The notes: generated from the letters alone by a model not told the origin. A stretch of 9,903 nucleotides of DNA from an uncultured Clostridia bacterium (GCA_946535685.1 CAMNDR010000015.1:1-9903); one strand, 5' to 3'. Positions 1-6,933 are shown, numbered from the stretch's first letter. A program made the numbers and translations.

Positions 1-488
1 GGATCGAGGAAATGTACCAGTACGATGCCCTGACCGGCCTGCACAACCGGGTCAGCTTCAACAAGGCCTTTGAGGCGCTCAAGATCCGGCACTGCGATGA
101 GCCGATGAAGATCACGATCATCCTTGCCGATCTGGACGGTCTCAAGCATATCAATGACAGCTACGGTCACGCCGCCGGAGATCAGGCGATCGAGGCAGTG
201 GCGCATGCGCTGCAGCACTCCTGTCCGTCCGGGACGCTGTGTGTGCGGTTCGGCGGCGATGAGATGATCGCAGTCGTGCCGGGTGAGAACAGCACAGAGC
301 AGCTCGATCATCAGATCCGGGAAGCGCTTGCACAGTTCAATGAGAGATCCGAGCTGCCGTTCGTGGTTTCGGCGAGTCTGGGCATCCATACGACCACGCT
401 GACAGAGGATCTGGATCTGGAAAAAATGCTGAAATTTGCCGATGCAGACCTCTATCAGGAGAAGCAGCAGAAAAAGCATAAGCAATAA
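1..488 (+). CDS. Diguanylate cyclase, GGDEF domain (C-terminal part; gene runs off left edge)
   Basis: The reading frame is open from base 3 and ends at TAA 486-488, so the true start lies outside the window; the ATG at 12 sits inside the domain and is not a credible start. Counting from that ATG, the protein begins with the usual GGDEF entry motif (YDALTGLHNR, residues 4-13). It continues with a metal-site region ILADLDGLKHIND (37-49) and the active-site loop RFGGDEM (79-85). Proteins of this family make cyclic di-GMP from two GTP at the membrane or in the cytosol. The fifth loop residue is Met instead of Phe, which is tolerated in the family because GGDE carries the catalytic function. The RxxD product-inhibition site expected just upstream is absent (PSGT is there instead), so feedback inhibition through that site is not expected. 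The sensory domain is not visible. It converges on the transporter operon. Confidence 0.93.
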   Translation, partial: IEEMYQYDALTGLHNRVSFNKAFEALKIRHCDEPMKITIILADLDGLKHINDSYGHAAGDQAIEAVAHALQHSCPSGTLCVRFGGDEMIAVVPGENSTEQLDHQIREALAQFNERSELPFVVSASLGIHTTTLTEDLDLEKMLKFADADLYQEKQQKKHKQ

Positions 489-494
489 CCAAAA

Positions 495-526
495 GACCGC
501 CGTACCGGAAAACCGGTGCGGCGGTC
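495..526 (-). terminator. Strong hairpin, likely intrinsic terminator (copy 1 of a duplicated hairpin)
   Basis: Arms 495-508 and 513-526 pair over 14 positions with one mismatch around an AAAA loop. On the minus strand the hairpin is followed by TCTTTTGGTTATT, a reasonable U-rich tail, so it best fits the end of the heptad-protein/MMPL transcript. On the plus strand the tail is poor, but the stem lies 6 bases after the GGDEF stop codon and may also end that transcript. Confidence 0.65.
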
Positions 527-554
527 AGTCTGTCAAAAAGTGCTGTTGCAGGGT

Positions 555-649
555 TCGGGGCGGCAGCCCCGATCAGGGTGCAGAGGGGCGAAGCCCCCGC
601 AATATAGCCTCCCCAACGGGGAGGTGCCGCCGAATGGCGGCGGAGGGGG
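555..649. repeat. GC-rich multi-hairpin intergenic element
   Basis: Four compact hairpins stand in a row: 555-561/566-572 (TCGGGGC, 7 bp), 585-589/593-597 (GGGGC, 5 bp), 608-614/618-624 (CCTCCCC, 7 bp) and 626-631/636-641 (GCCGCC, 6 bp). They are followed by GGAGGGGG, which could compete for the CCTCCCC arm. No open frame here looks like a protein. The arrangement resembles the REP-like intergenic repeats dispersed in many Clostridia. That resemblance is from memory and would need a genome-wide copy count. Confidence 0.6.
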
Positions 650-685
650 CAGCCAGAACCAGAAATAAGACTTTATCGACAAGAT

Positions 686-717
686 GACCGCCGTACCGGA
701 AAACCGGTGCGGCGGTT
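686..717. terminator. Hairpin, copy 2 of the duplicated hairpin
   Basis: Positions 686-716 repeat 495-525 exactly (31 bases, offset 191). The arms 687-699 and 704-716 form a 13-bp stem with one mismatch and an AAAA loop. It lies 11 bases beyond the stop codon of the heptad protein (728). Unlike copy 1 it has no U-rich tail on either strand, so it may be a weak terminator, an mRNA 3'-end stabiliser, or only the partner of the duplication. Confidence 0.45.
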
Positions 718-727
718 GCTGTTATGG

Positions 728-3631
728 TTATTTCGTGCCGTCGATCGTGTAGATGAACTTCACATGGCCGTCCATCTCATCGCTGATGCCGGAGAAGGAC
801 TTGTATTCCTTCGAGGCATCGCCGACTGCACGGAAACGTTCGAGGAGGCCTTTGATCTCATCGTTATAGAGATCCGTGAGCTTGTCGATCGCATCGGTCT
901 TGAAGTGCTGCATACCGTCATCGAGCTCCTCAGAACCGTCAAGCAGCTTGGCAACACCGTCCTGCAGCGTAACCGTGCCGGTATAGAGCCTGGAAGCGCC
1001 GTCCGAGAGCGTTCCGGTGCCACTCGCCAGATCCTTGCCGCCCTTGGCAAGATCAAGGCTGGAGGTATAGAGCGTTTTAGTGCCGTCGGCGAGCTTTGCG
1101 CTGCCGCTGCCGAGCTGGAGCATGCCGGATTTCAGGGAGCCTGCACCGTCATAGAGCTGTGCAGCGCCGTCATACAGCGTCACACCGCCGTTCCAAAGCG
1201 CATCCATGCCGGAAAGCAGCGTACCGCTGCCATCCTTGACCTGGCCGATGCCCTGATCCAGGGAGGCTGCGCCCTCGGAGAGCTGGCCGATACCGCCGGA
1301 AAGGTTCTTGCTGCCGGCAGAGAGCTTGCCCATGCCGTCCGTCAGAGATGCAGCGCCTTCGCCAAGCTGTGCCAGACCGCCGTCAAGCTGCGAAGCACCG
1401 CCGGAGAGCTTCTTGACGCCGGAAAGCAGCGAGTCCAGTCCGCCGGTCAGTTCCTGGCCGCCGCCGGAGAGTCTTGCAATACCGCCGTCCAGCGCTGCAG
1501 CACCATCGGAAACGCCGTGTGCCCCTGCTGCGAGCGTCTTGCCGGATGCATCGAGCTGTGCGGCACCGGCTGCAAGCTGCTTGGTGCCGGAATCTGCTGC
1601 GGCAAGGCCTTCCTGCAGTGCGGCAGCCCCTGTCTGCGCATTCTGCAGGCCTTCGGACAGCGCACCGATGCCGTTTCCAAGATTGGCAGCGCCTGTCTGC
1701 AGCGCACTCACGCCGTCTTTCAGAGCACCGCCTTCCTTCATGGAAGCGGCGACCTCCTTCTGACCGGCGATCGTCTGCTGCAGCGTACCGATAGCGGTCG
1801 CAAGTGCCTCAGAGGGCGCCTGCGCATAGGAGGCCTGCAGGGCAGCAAGTACCTGCTCATTGGCTGCAATGGTCGTATCCAGTGCGCCGGATGCCTGATC
1901 CAGACCGCCGGCGACCTGCTCCAGACCGCCGCTGACAGCACCGCAGCCTTCCTGCAGCGCACCGGTGCCCGCAGCAGCCCCGGCGATGCCTGCGGTCAGG
2001 CTGTCCATGCCGGTCTTCGCATCGGCGATTCCCTGCGAAAGCGCGTCTGCCGATGTGCTTACCTGCCCGATACCGGCGCTCAATGCATCAGCACCGCTCG
2101 CAAGATCTGCACTGCCGGTCTTGAGCTGGGCAGCGCCGTCTGTCAGAGAGCCAACACCGCTCCCGAATGCATCAGCGCCCTCCCGGAGCTTGGCTGCACC
2201 TGCATCGACCTGGCCAAAGCCCTCGACCAATGCCGCAGAGCCTGTCTTGGCGGAGGCAATGCCTTCCTGCAGCGCTGCTGCACCGTCCTTCGCTGAACCG
2301 ACGCCCGCTTCGAGCGATGCTGCACCCTCGGTGACCTGTGCAAAGCCGCCTGTCAGTGCTTTACTTCCCTCCTGCACCTGCGCCAGACCGCCGTCAAGCT
2401 GCGCTGCACCGTCCTTTGCAGAGCCAATGCCATCCTTGAGCGTGCCTGCGCCGCCCTGCAGCTTTGCGATGCCGTCAAAGAGCGCAGATGCGCCGCTGTT
2501 TGCCGAGCCGATGCCATCTGCAAGCTGTGCGGTGGAATCAGCAACGGTCTTGCAGCCGTCCGAGAGCTTCTGTGCGCCGTCACCGAGCTTCAGAGCGCCG
2601 TCTTTCAGCGTCACTGCACCGTCGGCAAGCTGCTTGGCTCCGTCCGTCAGATCATCCGTACCGCCGGACAGCTCCGAAATGCCGTCGTAGAGCGCCTTTG
2701 TGCCGTCACAGAGCTGGTCTGCGGCATCGCTGAGCTCGTCGAGCTTTTTCTCCAGGTCTTTCAGGGATCCGGTCTTATCAAGATCCATCTCGCTGAAAAT
2801 CTCGTTGGAGACGACTGTCACGGAGCTTGCCATCTCAAAATTCGTCACATCGGCCTCGACCGTAAAACGCTCCGGGATGTCGATGTCTACATCCTGCATC
2901 TCATCCAGTCCCAGTGAGTCAGACAGTCCTGGGAATGCCATGCCCACGATGATGAGCTTCTCACCGTCCGAGATCACTCTGCCGTTGGTGACTTCGACAT
3001 TCCGGAAGATGTTCGTATCAAGGATCGCTGTGCTCGCTGCCAGGAACGGCACGGAAATCCTGCGGGTCTTCCCTCCCACCGTCCGGGTCTCAGCAGTACG
3101 GTTCTCATAGCTCCACTCGATCACAAGATGTCCGCTCTGTCCCTTGATCTCATCCGGGCTGACCTGCTTTCCGTTGAGCGTATAGGTCATGGTCACGCCG
3201 ACCGGAAGCTGCGCATCGGATGTACCTTTGTAATAAATATCATTGCCGGCGGCATCCCAGCGAAGGGAGGAACCGCTGCCGGAGAAGCTCTCATCGCCCT
3301 TGACATTCTCAATATTCGTCAGTGAGGAGCAGTCGGCCAGAGAGGACAGCGCACCCGGATTTTTCAGCCAGTCGCTGACGATGACGTCCTTGACACTTGC
3401 ATCATTGCTGCAGAGGACATAGACCGTCTCATCCTTGAAAGCATTGCCGTCTGCCGCTGTACGGACTGCAGCTTCGGGTGCTTCCACGGCAGGGAGCGCC
3501 TGGACGTTCACATCTGCATCATGGGTATCTGCAGACGCTTCACGTCGCTGGGAATAGGCATAGGCACCGGTCGCAGTGCCGGAGACGGCAACGGCGAGGA
3601 CACAGGCAATGATCTTAACGGTTTTTTTCAT
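728..3631 (-). CDS. Secreted xxxLxxG heptad-repeat protein, partner of the MMPL exporter
   Basis: This 967-residue protein starts with a signal sequence (MKKTVKIIACVLAVAVSGTA..., likely cut near AYA-YS at 25-27). A folded N-terminal domain (about 60-290) contains KDETVYVL and SDWLKNPGAL. Residues 290-907 are almost entirely heptads of the form xxxLxxG (for example LADGA, LSGG, LQEG), the pattern of the xxxLxxG repeat family also found in YhgE/Pip proteins. They are interrupted at about 580-635 by a repeat-poor helical stretch. A short conserved-looking tail (KSFSGISDEMDG, 944-955) ends the protein, with no C-terminal membrane anchor. The start overlaps the MMPL stop as ATGA (3628-3631) and has AAAGGAG 9 bases upstream, so the two are coupled. 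It is probably an extracellular rod or periplasm-like partner of the exporter; the substrate is unknown. The long antisense open frames here are by-products of the biased repeats. Confidence 0.88.
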   Translation of the reverse strand: MKKTVKIIACVLAVAVSGTATGAYAYSQRREASADTHDADVNVQALPAVEAPEAAVRTAADGNAFKDETVYVLCSNDASVKDVIVSDWLKNPGALSSLADCSSLTNIENVKGDESFSGSGSSLRWDAAGNDIYYKGTSDAQLPVGVTMTYTLNGKQVSPDEIKGQSGHLVIEWSYENRTAETRTVGGKTRRISVPFLAASTAILDTNIFRNVEVTNGRVISDGEKLIIVGMAFPGLSDSLGLDEMQDVDIDIPERFTVEADVTNFEMASSVTVVSNEIFSEMDLDKTGSLKDLEKKLDELSDAADQLCDGTKALYDGISELSGGTDDLTDGAKQLADGAVTLKDGALKLGDGAQKLSDGCKTVADSTAQLADGIGSANSGASALFDGIAKLQGGAGTLKDGIGSAKDGAAQLDGGLAQVQEGSKALTGGFAQVTEGAASLEAGVGSAKDGAAALQEGIASAKTGSAALVEGFGQVDAGAAKLREGADAFGSGVGSLTDGAAQLKTGSADLASGADALSAGIGQVSTSADALSQGIADAKTGMDSLTAGIAGAAAGTGALQEGCGAVSGGLEQVAGGLDQASGALDTTIAANEQVLAALQASYAQAPSEALATAIGTLQQTIAGQKEVAASMKEGGALKDGVSALQTGAANLGNGIGALSEGLQNAQTGAAALQEGLAAADSGTKQLAAGAAQLDASGKTLAAGAHGVSDGAAALDGGIARLSGGGQELTGGLDSLLSGVKKLSGGASQLDGGLAQLGEGAASLTDGMGKLSAGSKNLSGGIGQLSEGAASLDQGIGQVKDGSGTLLSGMDALWNGGVTLYDGAAQLYDGAGSLKSGMLQLGSGSAKLADGTKTLYTSSLDLAKGGKDLASGTGTLSDGASRLYTGTVTLQDGVAKLLDGSEELDDGMQHFKTDAIDKLTDLYNDEIKGLLERFRAVGDASKEYKSFSGISDEMDGHVKFIYTIDGTK
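911..2764 (-). repeat. Coding heptad repeat tract (xxxLxxG)
   Basis: This is the DNA encoding residues 290-907 of the heptad protein. Units of 21 bases recur with Gly at the last position and Leu at the fourth, drifted in sequence but kept in register. Many sub-blocks are near-duplicates (GSAKDGAAQL / GSAKDGAAAL; ASLTDGMGKL / ASLDQGIGQV), which suggests growth by local duplication. Such a tract could change length by slippage or unequal recombination. Confidence 0.8.
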
Positions 3632-5739
3632 GATAAAGCACTCCTTTCAGCAGATACGGGAACGGTATTTCTGCGCCCGGGCTTGGGAAAGCCGGCGCTG
3701 GTTCTGCAGATGATGGGATCGAGCAGTATGAACACAGACGGCAGCACAGTCAGTACAACGGCCATCGAGATCAGGGCGCCTCTTGCGAGGAGCATGCAGA
3801 GCGAGGAGATCATGCCGATCCTCGAAATCACTGCCACGCCGATGGTCGCTGCAAAGAAGCCCATCGCTGAGACGATGACGGATTTCATCGAGGTCGCAAG
3901 GGCGATGCCGACAGCCTCATGCTTTTCATGGCCGGCGTTGCGCTCCGCCTTGTAGCGGGTGGTCATGAGGATCGCATAATCCACGGTCGCACCAAGCTGG
4001 ATGGTGCCGATGACGACCGAGGCGATGAACGGGAGCGAATCCTGCAAATAGTAGGAAATACCCAGATTCATCATGATTGCAAGCTCAATGACGGCAACCA
4101 GGATCACCGGCAGCGTCACGGAACGGAAGGTCAGCGCAATGATGAGGAAAATCACGGCGATCGAAAGCACGCTGACGACCTTGAAGTCGTGTGCTGTGAT
4201 CTCGATCAGATCCTTTGTGGCAGGCGCTTCACCGATCAGCAGCGCATCCTTGTCGTACTGCTTGACGATGTCGTTCAGACGGGCAACCTGCGCATTGACC
4301 TCATCGGAGGCGACCTTGTATTCAGAGCCGATCATCATGAGCTGATACTCACCGCTTTTCAGCGCTTCCCTGAGCCGGTCAGGAACGACCTCCTCCGGGA
4401 TGGCCGTACCGACCAGGGAATTGTAGCTCAGCGTGAAGGATACGCCGTCCACCTGCTTCATCTCATCGAGCATTCTCTCACAGGTCTTGGCATCCATCGC
4501 ACTGTCAAGCAGCAGCATGTGGGTGCTGTTCATGTTGTACTCCTCGGAGAGCTTTGAATTGGCCACCATGCTGTCAAGCTCTGCCGGGAGCGTGCTGTCA
4601 AGGTTGTAATAGACATCATAGTGCTGGTTGCCATAGACGGCCGGGAACAGCAGCACCAGACCGATGGTCAGGAACAGTGCAAAGTGCTTTGTGATGAATG
4701 CCGGGATCTTTTTGAATTCCGGGAGCAGATCCCTGTGCGAGGTCTTTTCGATGGCCTTGTCGAACACAAGGATCATCGCCGGGAGCACTGTCACGCATGC
4801 GAGCACGCCAAAGACAACGCCCTTTGCCATCACGATGCCGAGGTCAAGGCCGAGCGTGAAGCTCATGAAGCACATCGCCAGAAAGCCTGCAACAGTCGTG
4901 AAGGAGGAGCTGACGACCGAGGTCACGGTCTGCGCAATGGCGTGCGCCATCGCATCGCCGTGGTCGCTGTAGGTCTGCTGCTGTTCCTTGTAGCTGTGCC
5001 AGAGGAAGATGGAATAGTCCATCGTCACACCGAGCTGCAGCACCAGGCAGAGTGCCTGGGTCAGGAACGAGATCTCGCCGAAGAAGAAATTCGAGCCGAG
5101 GTTCCAGACGATCGCAAGCCCGATGCCCAGCATGAAAAATACCGGAATCAGGAAGGAATCCATCGTCACCGCCAGCACGATGCATGTCAGGATCACGGCG
5201 ATCAGCGCATAGCCGATGGTCTCGCTGTCGGAAAGATGCTTCATGTCGGTGGTCACGGCGCTCATGCCGGAAATGAAGCACTGCTGCGAGGTGATCGAAC
5301 GCATCTCGTCGATCGCATCCATCGTGGAATCGGCGGAGGTCGTGTCCTCGAAGAACACGATCATGAGCGTGGAGTCTCCGGAATTGAAGAAGTCATAGAC
5401 CTTCTGCGGCAGGATCTCCTTCGGGACGGAGATGTCTGCCAGGGAGTCATACCAGAGCACCTCTGCAACGCCGTCCACATCTTCGAGCTGCTCATGCACC
5501 TTGACAACGTCCTTGTCGGGCATACCCTCGATCATAACGAACGAGAAGCCGCCCTTTCCGAACTCCTCCTTGAGGATGTCCTGCCCGCGCATCGTCTCCA
5601 GATCAGACGGCAGATAGGACAGAATGTCATAATTGACACGGGTGTTCAGGTAGCCGAACGCCGCCGGCACCACAAGCGCAATCCCCAGAATGAGGATCAG
5701 GAGCTTGTGCTTAACGACCCATTCACCGAATTTCAGCAT
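3628..5739 (-). CDS. MMPL/RND-superfamily exporter
   Basis: This 703-residue membrane protein has the two-fold layout of the MMPL family. One membrane segment (about 11-30) precedes an extracellular domain and five segments (about 174-326). A second copy follows: a segment at 350-369, an extracellular domain 370-515, and five segments at about 522-674. Each half has the conserved Asp-Tyr pair of the proton relay, in GVTMDY (241-242) and GATVDY (587-588). Family members use the proton gradient to export lipids, peptides or drugs; nothing here identifies the cargo. The ATG at 5739 is preceded by GGAAAGGA with 9-base spacing. It is the first gene of an operon with the heptad protein and is driven by a promoter overlapped by a palindromic operator opposite a TetR gene. 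The polar tail after the last segment (about 675-703, ending AERSALS) overlaps the ribosome site of the next gene. Confidence 0.92.
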   Translation of the reverse strand: MLKFGEWVVKHKLLILILGIALVVPAAFGYLNTRVNYDILSYLPSDLETMRGQDILKEEFGKGGFSFVMIEGMPDKDVVKVHEQLEDVDGVAEVLWYDSLADISVPKEILPQKVYDFFNSGDSTLMIVFFEDTTSADSTMDAIDEMRSITSQQCFISGMSAVTTDMKHLSDSETIGYALIAVILTCIVLAVTMDSFLIPVFFMLGIGLAIVWNLGSNFFFGEISFLTQALCLVLQLGVTMDYSIFLWHSYKEQQQTYSDHGDAMAHAIAQTVTSVVSSSFTTVAGFLAMCFMSFTLGLDLGIVMAKGVVFGVLACVTVLPAMILVFDKAIEKTSHRDLLPEFKKIPAFITKHFALFLTIGLVLLFPAVYGNQHYDVYYNLDSTLPAELDSMVANSKLSEEYNMNSTHMLLLDSAMDAKTCERMLDEMKQVDGVSFTLSYNSLVGTAIPEEVVPDRLREALKSGEYQLMMIGSEYKVASDEVNAQVARLNDIVKQYDKDALLIGEAPATKDLIEITAHDFKVVSVLSIAVIFLIIALTFRSVTLPVILVAVIELAIMMNLGISYYLQDSLPFIASVVIGTIQLGATVDYAILMTTRYKAERNAGHEKHEAVGIALATSMKSVIVSAMGFFAATIGVAVISRIGMISSLCMLLARGALISMAVVLTVLPSVFILLDPIICRTSAGFPKPGRRNTVPVSAERSALS

Positions 5740-5756
5740 GGTATCATATCCTTTCC

Positions 5757-5772
5757 AAGGGGAGCACCCCTT
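5757..5772 (-). other. Small leader hairpin before the MMPL ribosome site
   Basis: AAGGGG (5757-5762) and CCCCTT (5767-5772) form a 6-bp stem with a 4-base loop in the 5' leader of the operon transcript, just upstream of the GGAAAGGA ribosome site. It is short and could be incidental; it does not occlude the start codon. Confidence 0.3.
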
Positions 5773-5786
5773 TTGATTCTGTAACC

Positions 5787-5815
5787 AGTATATTACAAAA
5801 ATGACCGTTAGTCAA
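5787..5815 (-). promoter_or_regulatory. Sigma-A promoter of the MMPL/heptad operon
   Basis: Read on the minus strand, TTGACT (5815-5810), a 17-base spacer and TATACT (5792-5787) form a near-consensus promoter. The transcript would start near 5780, about 40 bases before the MMPL ATG. The -35 box and the start of the spacer lie within the palindrome at 5802-5814. Confidence 0.8.
5802..5814. promoter_or_regulatory. Palindromic operator A (TGAC-N5-GTCA)
   Basis: TGACCGTTAGTCA covers the -35 box and the adjoining spacer of the MMPL operon promoter. This is a standard position for repression, and the divergent TetR-family protein is the obvious candidate ligand-controlled repressor. Confidence 0.72.
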
Positions 5816-5834
5816 TATCTTTTGCAAAGAAAAT

Positions 5835-5847
5835 TGACCAGCGGTCA
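5835..5847. promoter_or_regulatory. Palindromic operator B (TGACC-N3-GGTCA)
   Basis: TGACCAGCGGTCA is the most symmetric copy, with perfect 5-base arms. Its centre is 33 bases from that of site A, about three helical turns, and it lies upstream of the minus-strand promoter. The same-face spacing suggests cooperative binding by dimers. Confidence 0.68.
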
Positions 5848-5887
5848 TATTTTCGGAGAAATGCACAAAATTTCCTCTCACAAATTA

Positions 5888-5900
5888 TGACTGTTGGTCA
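5888..5900. promoter_or_regulatory. Palindromic operator C (TGAC-N5-GTCA)
   Basis: TGACTGTTGGTCA ends 11 bases upstream of the -35 box of the TetR-gene promoter. Its centre is 53 bases, about five helical turns, from site B. It is suitably placed for autoregulation, though not in the classic overlapping position. Confidence 0.66.
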
Positions 5901-5911
5901 TTTATTGATTC

Positions 5912-5940
5912 TTGACAGATGGTGTATTATCCTGTATAAT
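5912..5940 (+). promoter_or_regulatory. Consensus sigma-A promoter of the TetR-family gene
   Basis: TTGACA (5912-5917), a 17-base spacer and TATAAT (5935-5940) match the consensus at all twelve positions. Transcription would start near 5947, leaving a leader of about 33 bases with GGAGG at 5967-5971. Confidence 0.88.
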
Positions 5941-5979
5941 TAGGAAAGAGATCAACCGACCCGAGCGGAGGTGCGTGTT

Positions 5980-6615
5980 ATGGGAAAACTGGAGATCAAC
6001 AAGCGGTTAAAGGAGAGTTCCCTGCTGAATACCGCCTTTGAGCATTTTACGACCAAGGGATTCAGCAAGACATCCATCGCTGATATTGTGGCAAGTGCAG
6101 GCGTGGCAAAGGGGACATTCTATCTGTATTTCAAGGACAAGTATGACATCCGGAACAAACTGATCTCCCATAAATCCAGCCAGCTTTTCCGTGCGGCAGT
6201 CAGCTCGCTCGAACGGCAGGCTGACTGGGAGGGGCTGAACATTGAGGAAAAGATCATCCGGATCGTGGATCATATCATCGGGCAGCTCAATGAGAACCAG
6301 GCACTTCTGACATTTATTTCCAAGAACCTGAGCTGGGGCGTCTTCAAGACGGCGCTGACCACGCCGGTGCTGGACGAGGATGTCAATTTCGGAGATGTCT
6401 ATGCAAAGATGCTCAGCGATTCGCCGTATGAGTTCCGTGATCCGGAAACGATGCTGTTTTTGATCGTGGAGCTGGTGTCGGGAGCGTGCTATTCGGCGAT
6501 CCTCTACCAGGAGCCATGCAGCCTTGCCAAGCTCAAACCGGATCTGTACCAGGCTATCCGGCTCATCATCCGCAGTCACCAGGGCGCACGCAAGCCCGGC
6601 AGAACAGAAGAATAA
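5980..6615 (+). CDS. TetR/AcrR-family transcriptional regulator
   Basis: The start is placed at ATG 5980 because GGAGG (5967-5971) lies 8 bases upstream; the in-frame GTG at 5971 overlaps that site. The 211-residue product has the family's N-terminal DNA-binding domain. The helix-turn-helix lies in SIADIVASAGVAKGTFYLYF (about residues 33-52), followed by KDKYDIRNKL. The rest is a helical ligand-binding and dimerisation domain of normal length, with no obvious ligand signature. The gene is divergent from the MMPL/heptad operon across 240 bases with three palindromic sites. It is therefore probably the local repressor, released when it binds a small molecule that the exporter handles. That role is inferred from position. 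The gene has a full-consensus promoter, so without autorepression it should be well expressed. Confidence 0.92.
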   Translation: MGKLEINKRLKESSLLNTAFEHFTTKGFSKTSIADIVASAGVAKGTFYLYFKDKYDIRNKLISHKSSQLFRAAVSSLERQADWEGLNIEEKIIRIVDHIIGQLNENQALLTFISKNLSWGVFKTALTTPVLDEDVNFGDVYAKMLSDSPYEFRDPETMLFLIVELVSGACYSAILYQEPCSLAKLKPDLYQAIRLIIRSHQGARKPGRTEE

Positions 6616-6619
6616 ACAA

Positions 6620-6649
6620 AAACGCACCCCTGCTCCCAGGGATGCGTTT
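6620..6649 (-). terminator. Bidirectional terminator between the TetR gene and the tRNA
   Basis: Arms 6620-6632 and 6637-6649 pair over 13 positions with one mismatch. On the minus strand the stem runs directly into TTTTTGTTTATT, a good U-tail for ending the tRNA transcript. On the plus strand it follows the TetR stop by 4 bases but has only GTTTGTAATA after it, so termination there is probably weaker. Confidence 0.8.
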
Positions 6650-6653
6650 GTAA

Positions 6654-6727
6654 TAGCGGCAGGGGGACTTGAACCGCCGACCTTTCGGGGATGAACCGAG
6701 TGCTCTAGCCAGCTGAGCTATGCCGCC
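6654..6727 (-). tRNA. tRNA-Met-like gene, anticodon CAT, with several unusual positions
   Basis: Read on the minus strand the cloverleaf is complete. The acceptor GGCGGCA pairs with TGCCGCT (first pair G-U), the D arm is GCTC/GAGC, the anticodon loop is TTCATCC, and the T loop is TTCAAGT. The discriminator base is A. The body resembles elongator tRNA-Met. Oddities are C rather than the usual A after the anticodon (position 37), a C-A mismatch at 27-43 and a C-C mismatch at 51-63. CCA is not encoded (TTA follows the discriminator). A full-consensus promoter and a good terminator frame it, so it is probably transcribed. It could be a functional but divergent tRNA-Met or a decaying extra copy. 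Confidence 0.82.
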
Positions 6728-6762
6728 ATATGGACTAAGCCGATCCGTAAACCAGCTTTTTT

Positions 6763-6791
6763 ATTATAGCACAAGATTCTGGATTTGTCAA
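6763..6791 (-). promoter_or_regulatory. Consensus promoter of the tRNA gene
   Basis: On the minus strand TTGACA (6791-6786), a 17-base spacer and TATAAT (6768-6763) match the consensus completely. The start would be near 6756, giving a leader of about 29 bases before the mature tRNA end at 6727. Confidence 0.85.
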
Positions 6792-6793
6792 GA

Positions 6794-6834
6794 GGAAAAT
6801 GGAAGGAAAATTTGACTTTCCTTCATCATTTTCC
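6794..6834. repeat. Long imperfect inverted repeat between two divergent promoters
   Basis: GGAAAATG (6794-6801) and GAAGGAAA (6802-6809) pair with TTTCCTTC (6817-6824) and CATTTTCC (6827-6834). This gives 16 bp interrupted by a 2-base bulge, with a 7-base loop. It begins 3 bases upstream of the tRNA promoter -35 box. No strong U-tail follows on either strand. It may insulate the tRNA promoter from read-through, or be a protein-binding site. Confidence 0.55.
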
Positions 6835-6896
6835 ATAATCATCCCGTTCTCATGCTGTGCATTCTGCTGATTTTTCAGACGGGCTGACCTTTCATA

Positions 6897-6925
6897 TTGA
6901 CATGCCGTCAGAATAGTGGTATACT
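6897..6925 (+). promoter_or_regulatory. Promoter of the flavodoxin gene
   Basis: TTGACA (6897-6902), 17 bases, then TATACT (6920-6925). Transcription would start near 6932, leaving an untranslated leader of about 115 bases. I see only weak short pairings in the leader and no recognisable riboswitch. Confidence 0.8.
6898..6910. promoter_or_regulatory. Palindromic operator D (TGAC-N5-GTCA)
   Basis: TGACATGCCGTCA overlaps the -35 box and the spacer of the flavodoxin promoter. It shares the tail GAATA with site E. The arms equal those of sites A-C, but the flanking inner bases are purines (TGACA/TGACG) where A-C have pyrimidines (TGACC/TGACT). Confidence 0.65.
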
Positions 6926-6933
6926 AACCATAA

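Noticed and set aside
707..2296. Long plus-strand open frame (529 codons) antisense to the heptad protein
   Set aside because: It mirrors the periodic, GC-biased repeat codons of the minus-strand gene. It has no ribosome site, its Cys/Arg-rich product matches no fold I know, and it stops where the repeat pattern drifts.
4621..5784. Plus-strand open frame (387 codons) antisense to the MMPL gene
   Set aside because: The product is a His/Glu/Arg-rich shadow of the transporter codons, lacks a ribosome site and runs through the MMPL promoter.
6007..6627. Minus-strand open frame opposite the TetR gene
   Set aside because: It is an antisense shadow. The TetR protein on the plus strand has the domain signature, promoter and ribosome site.
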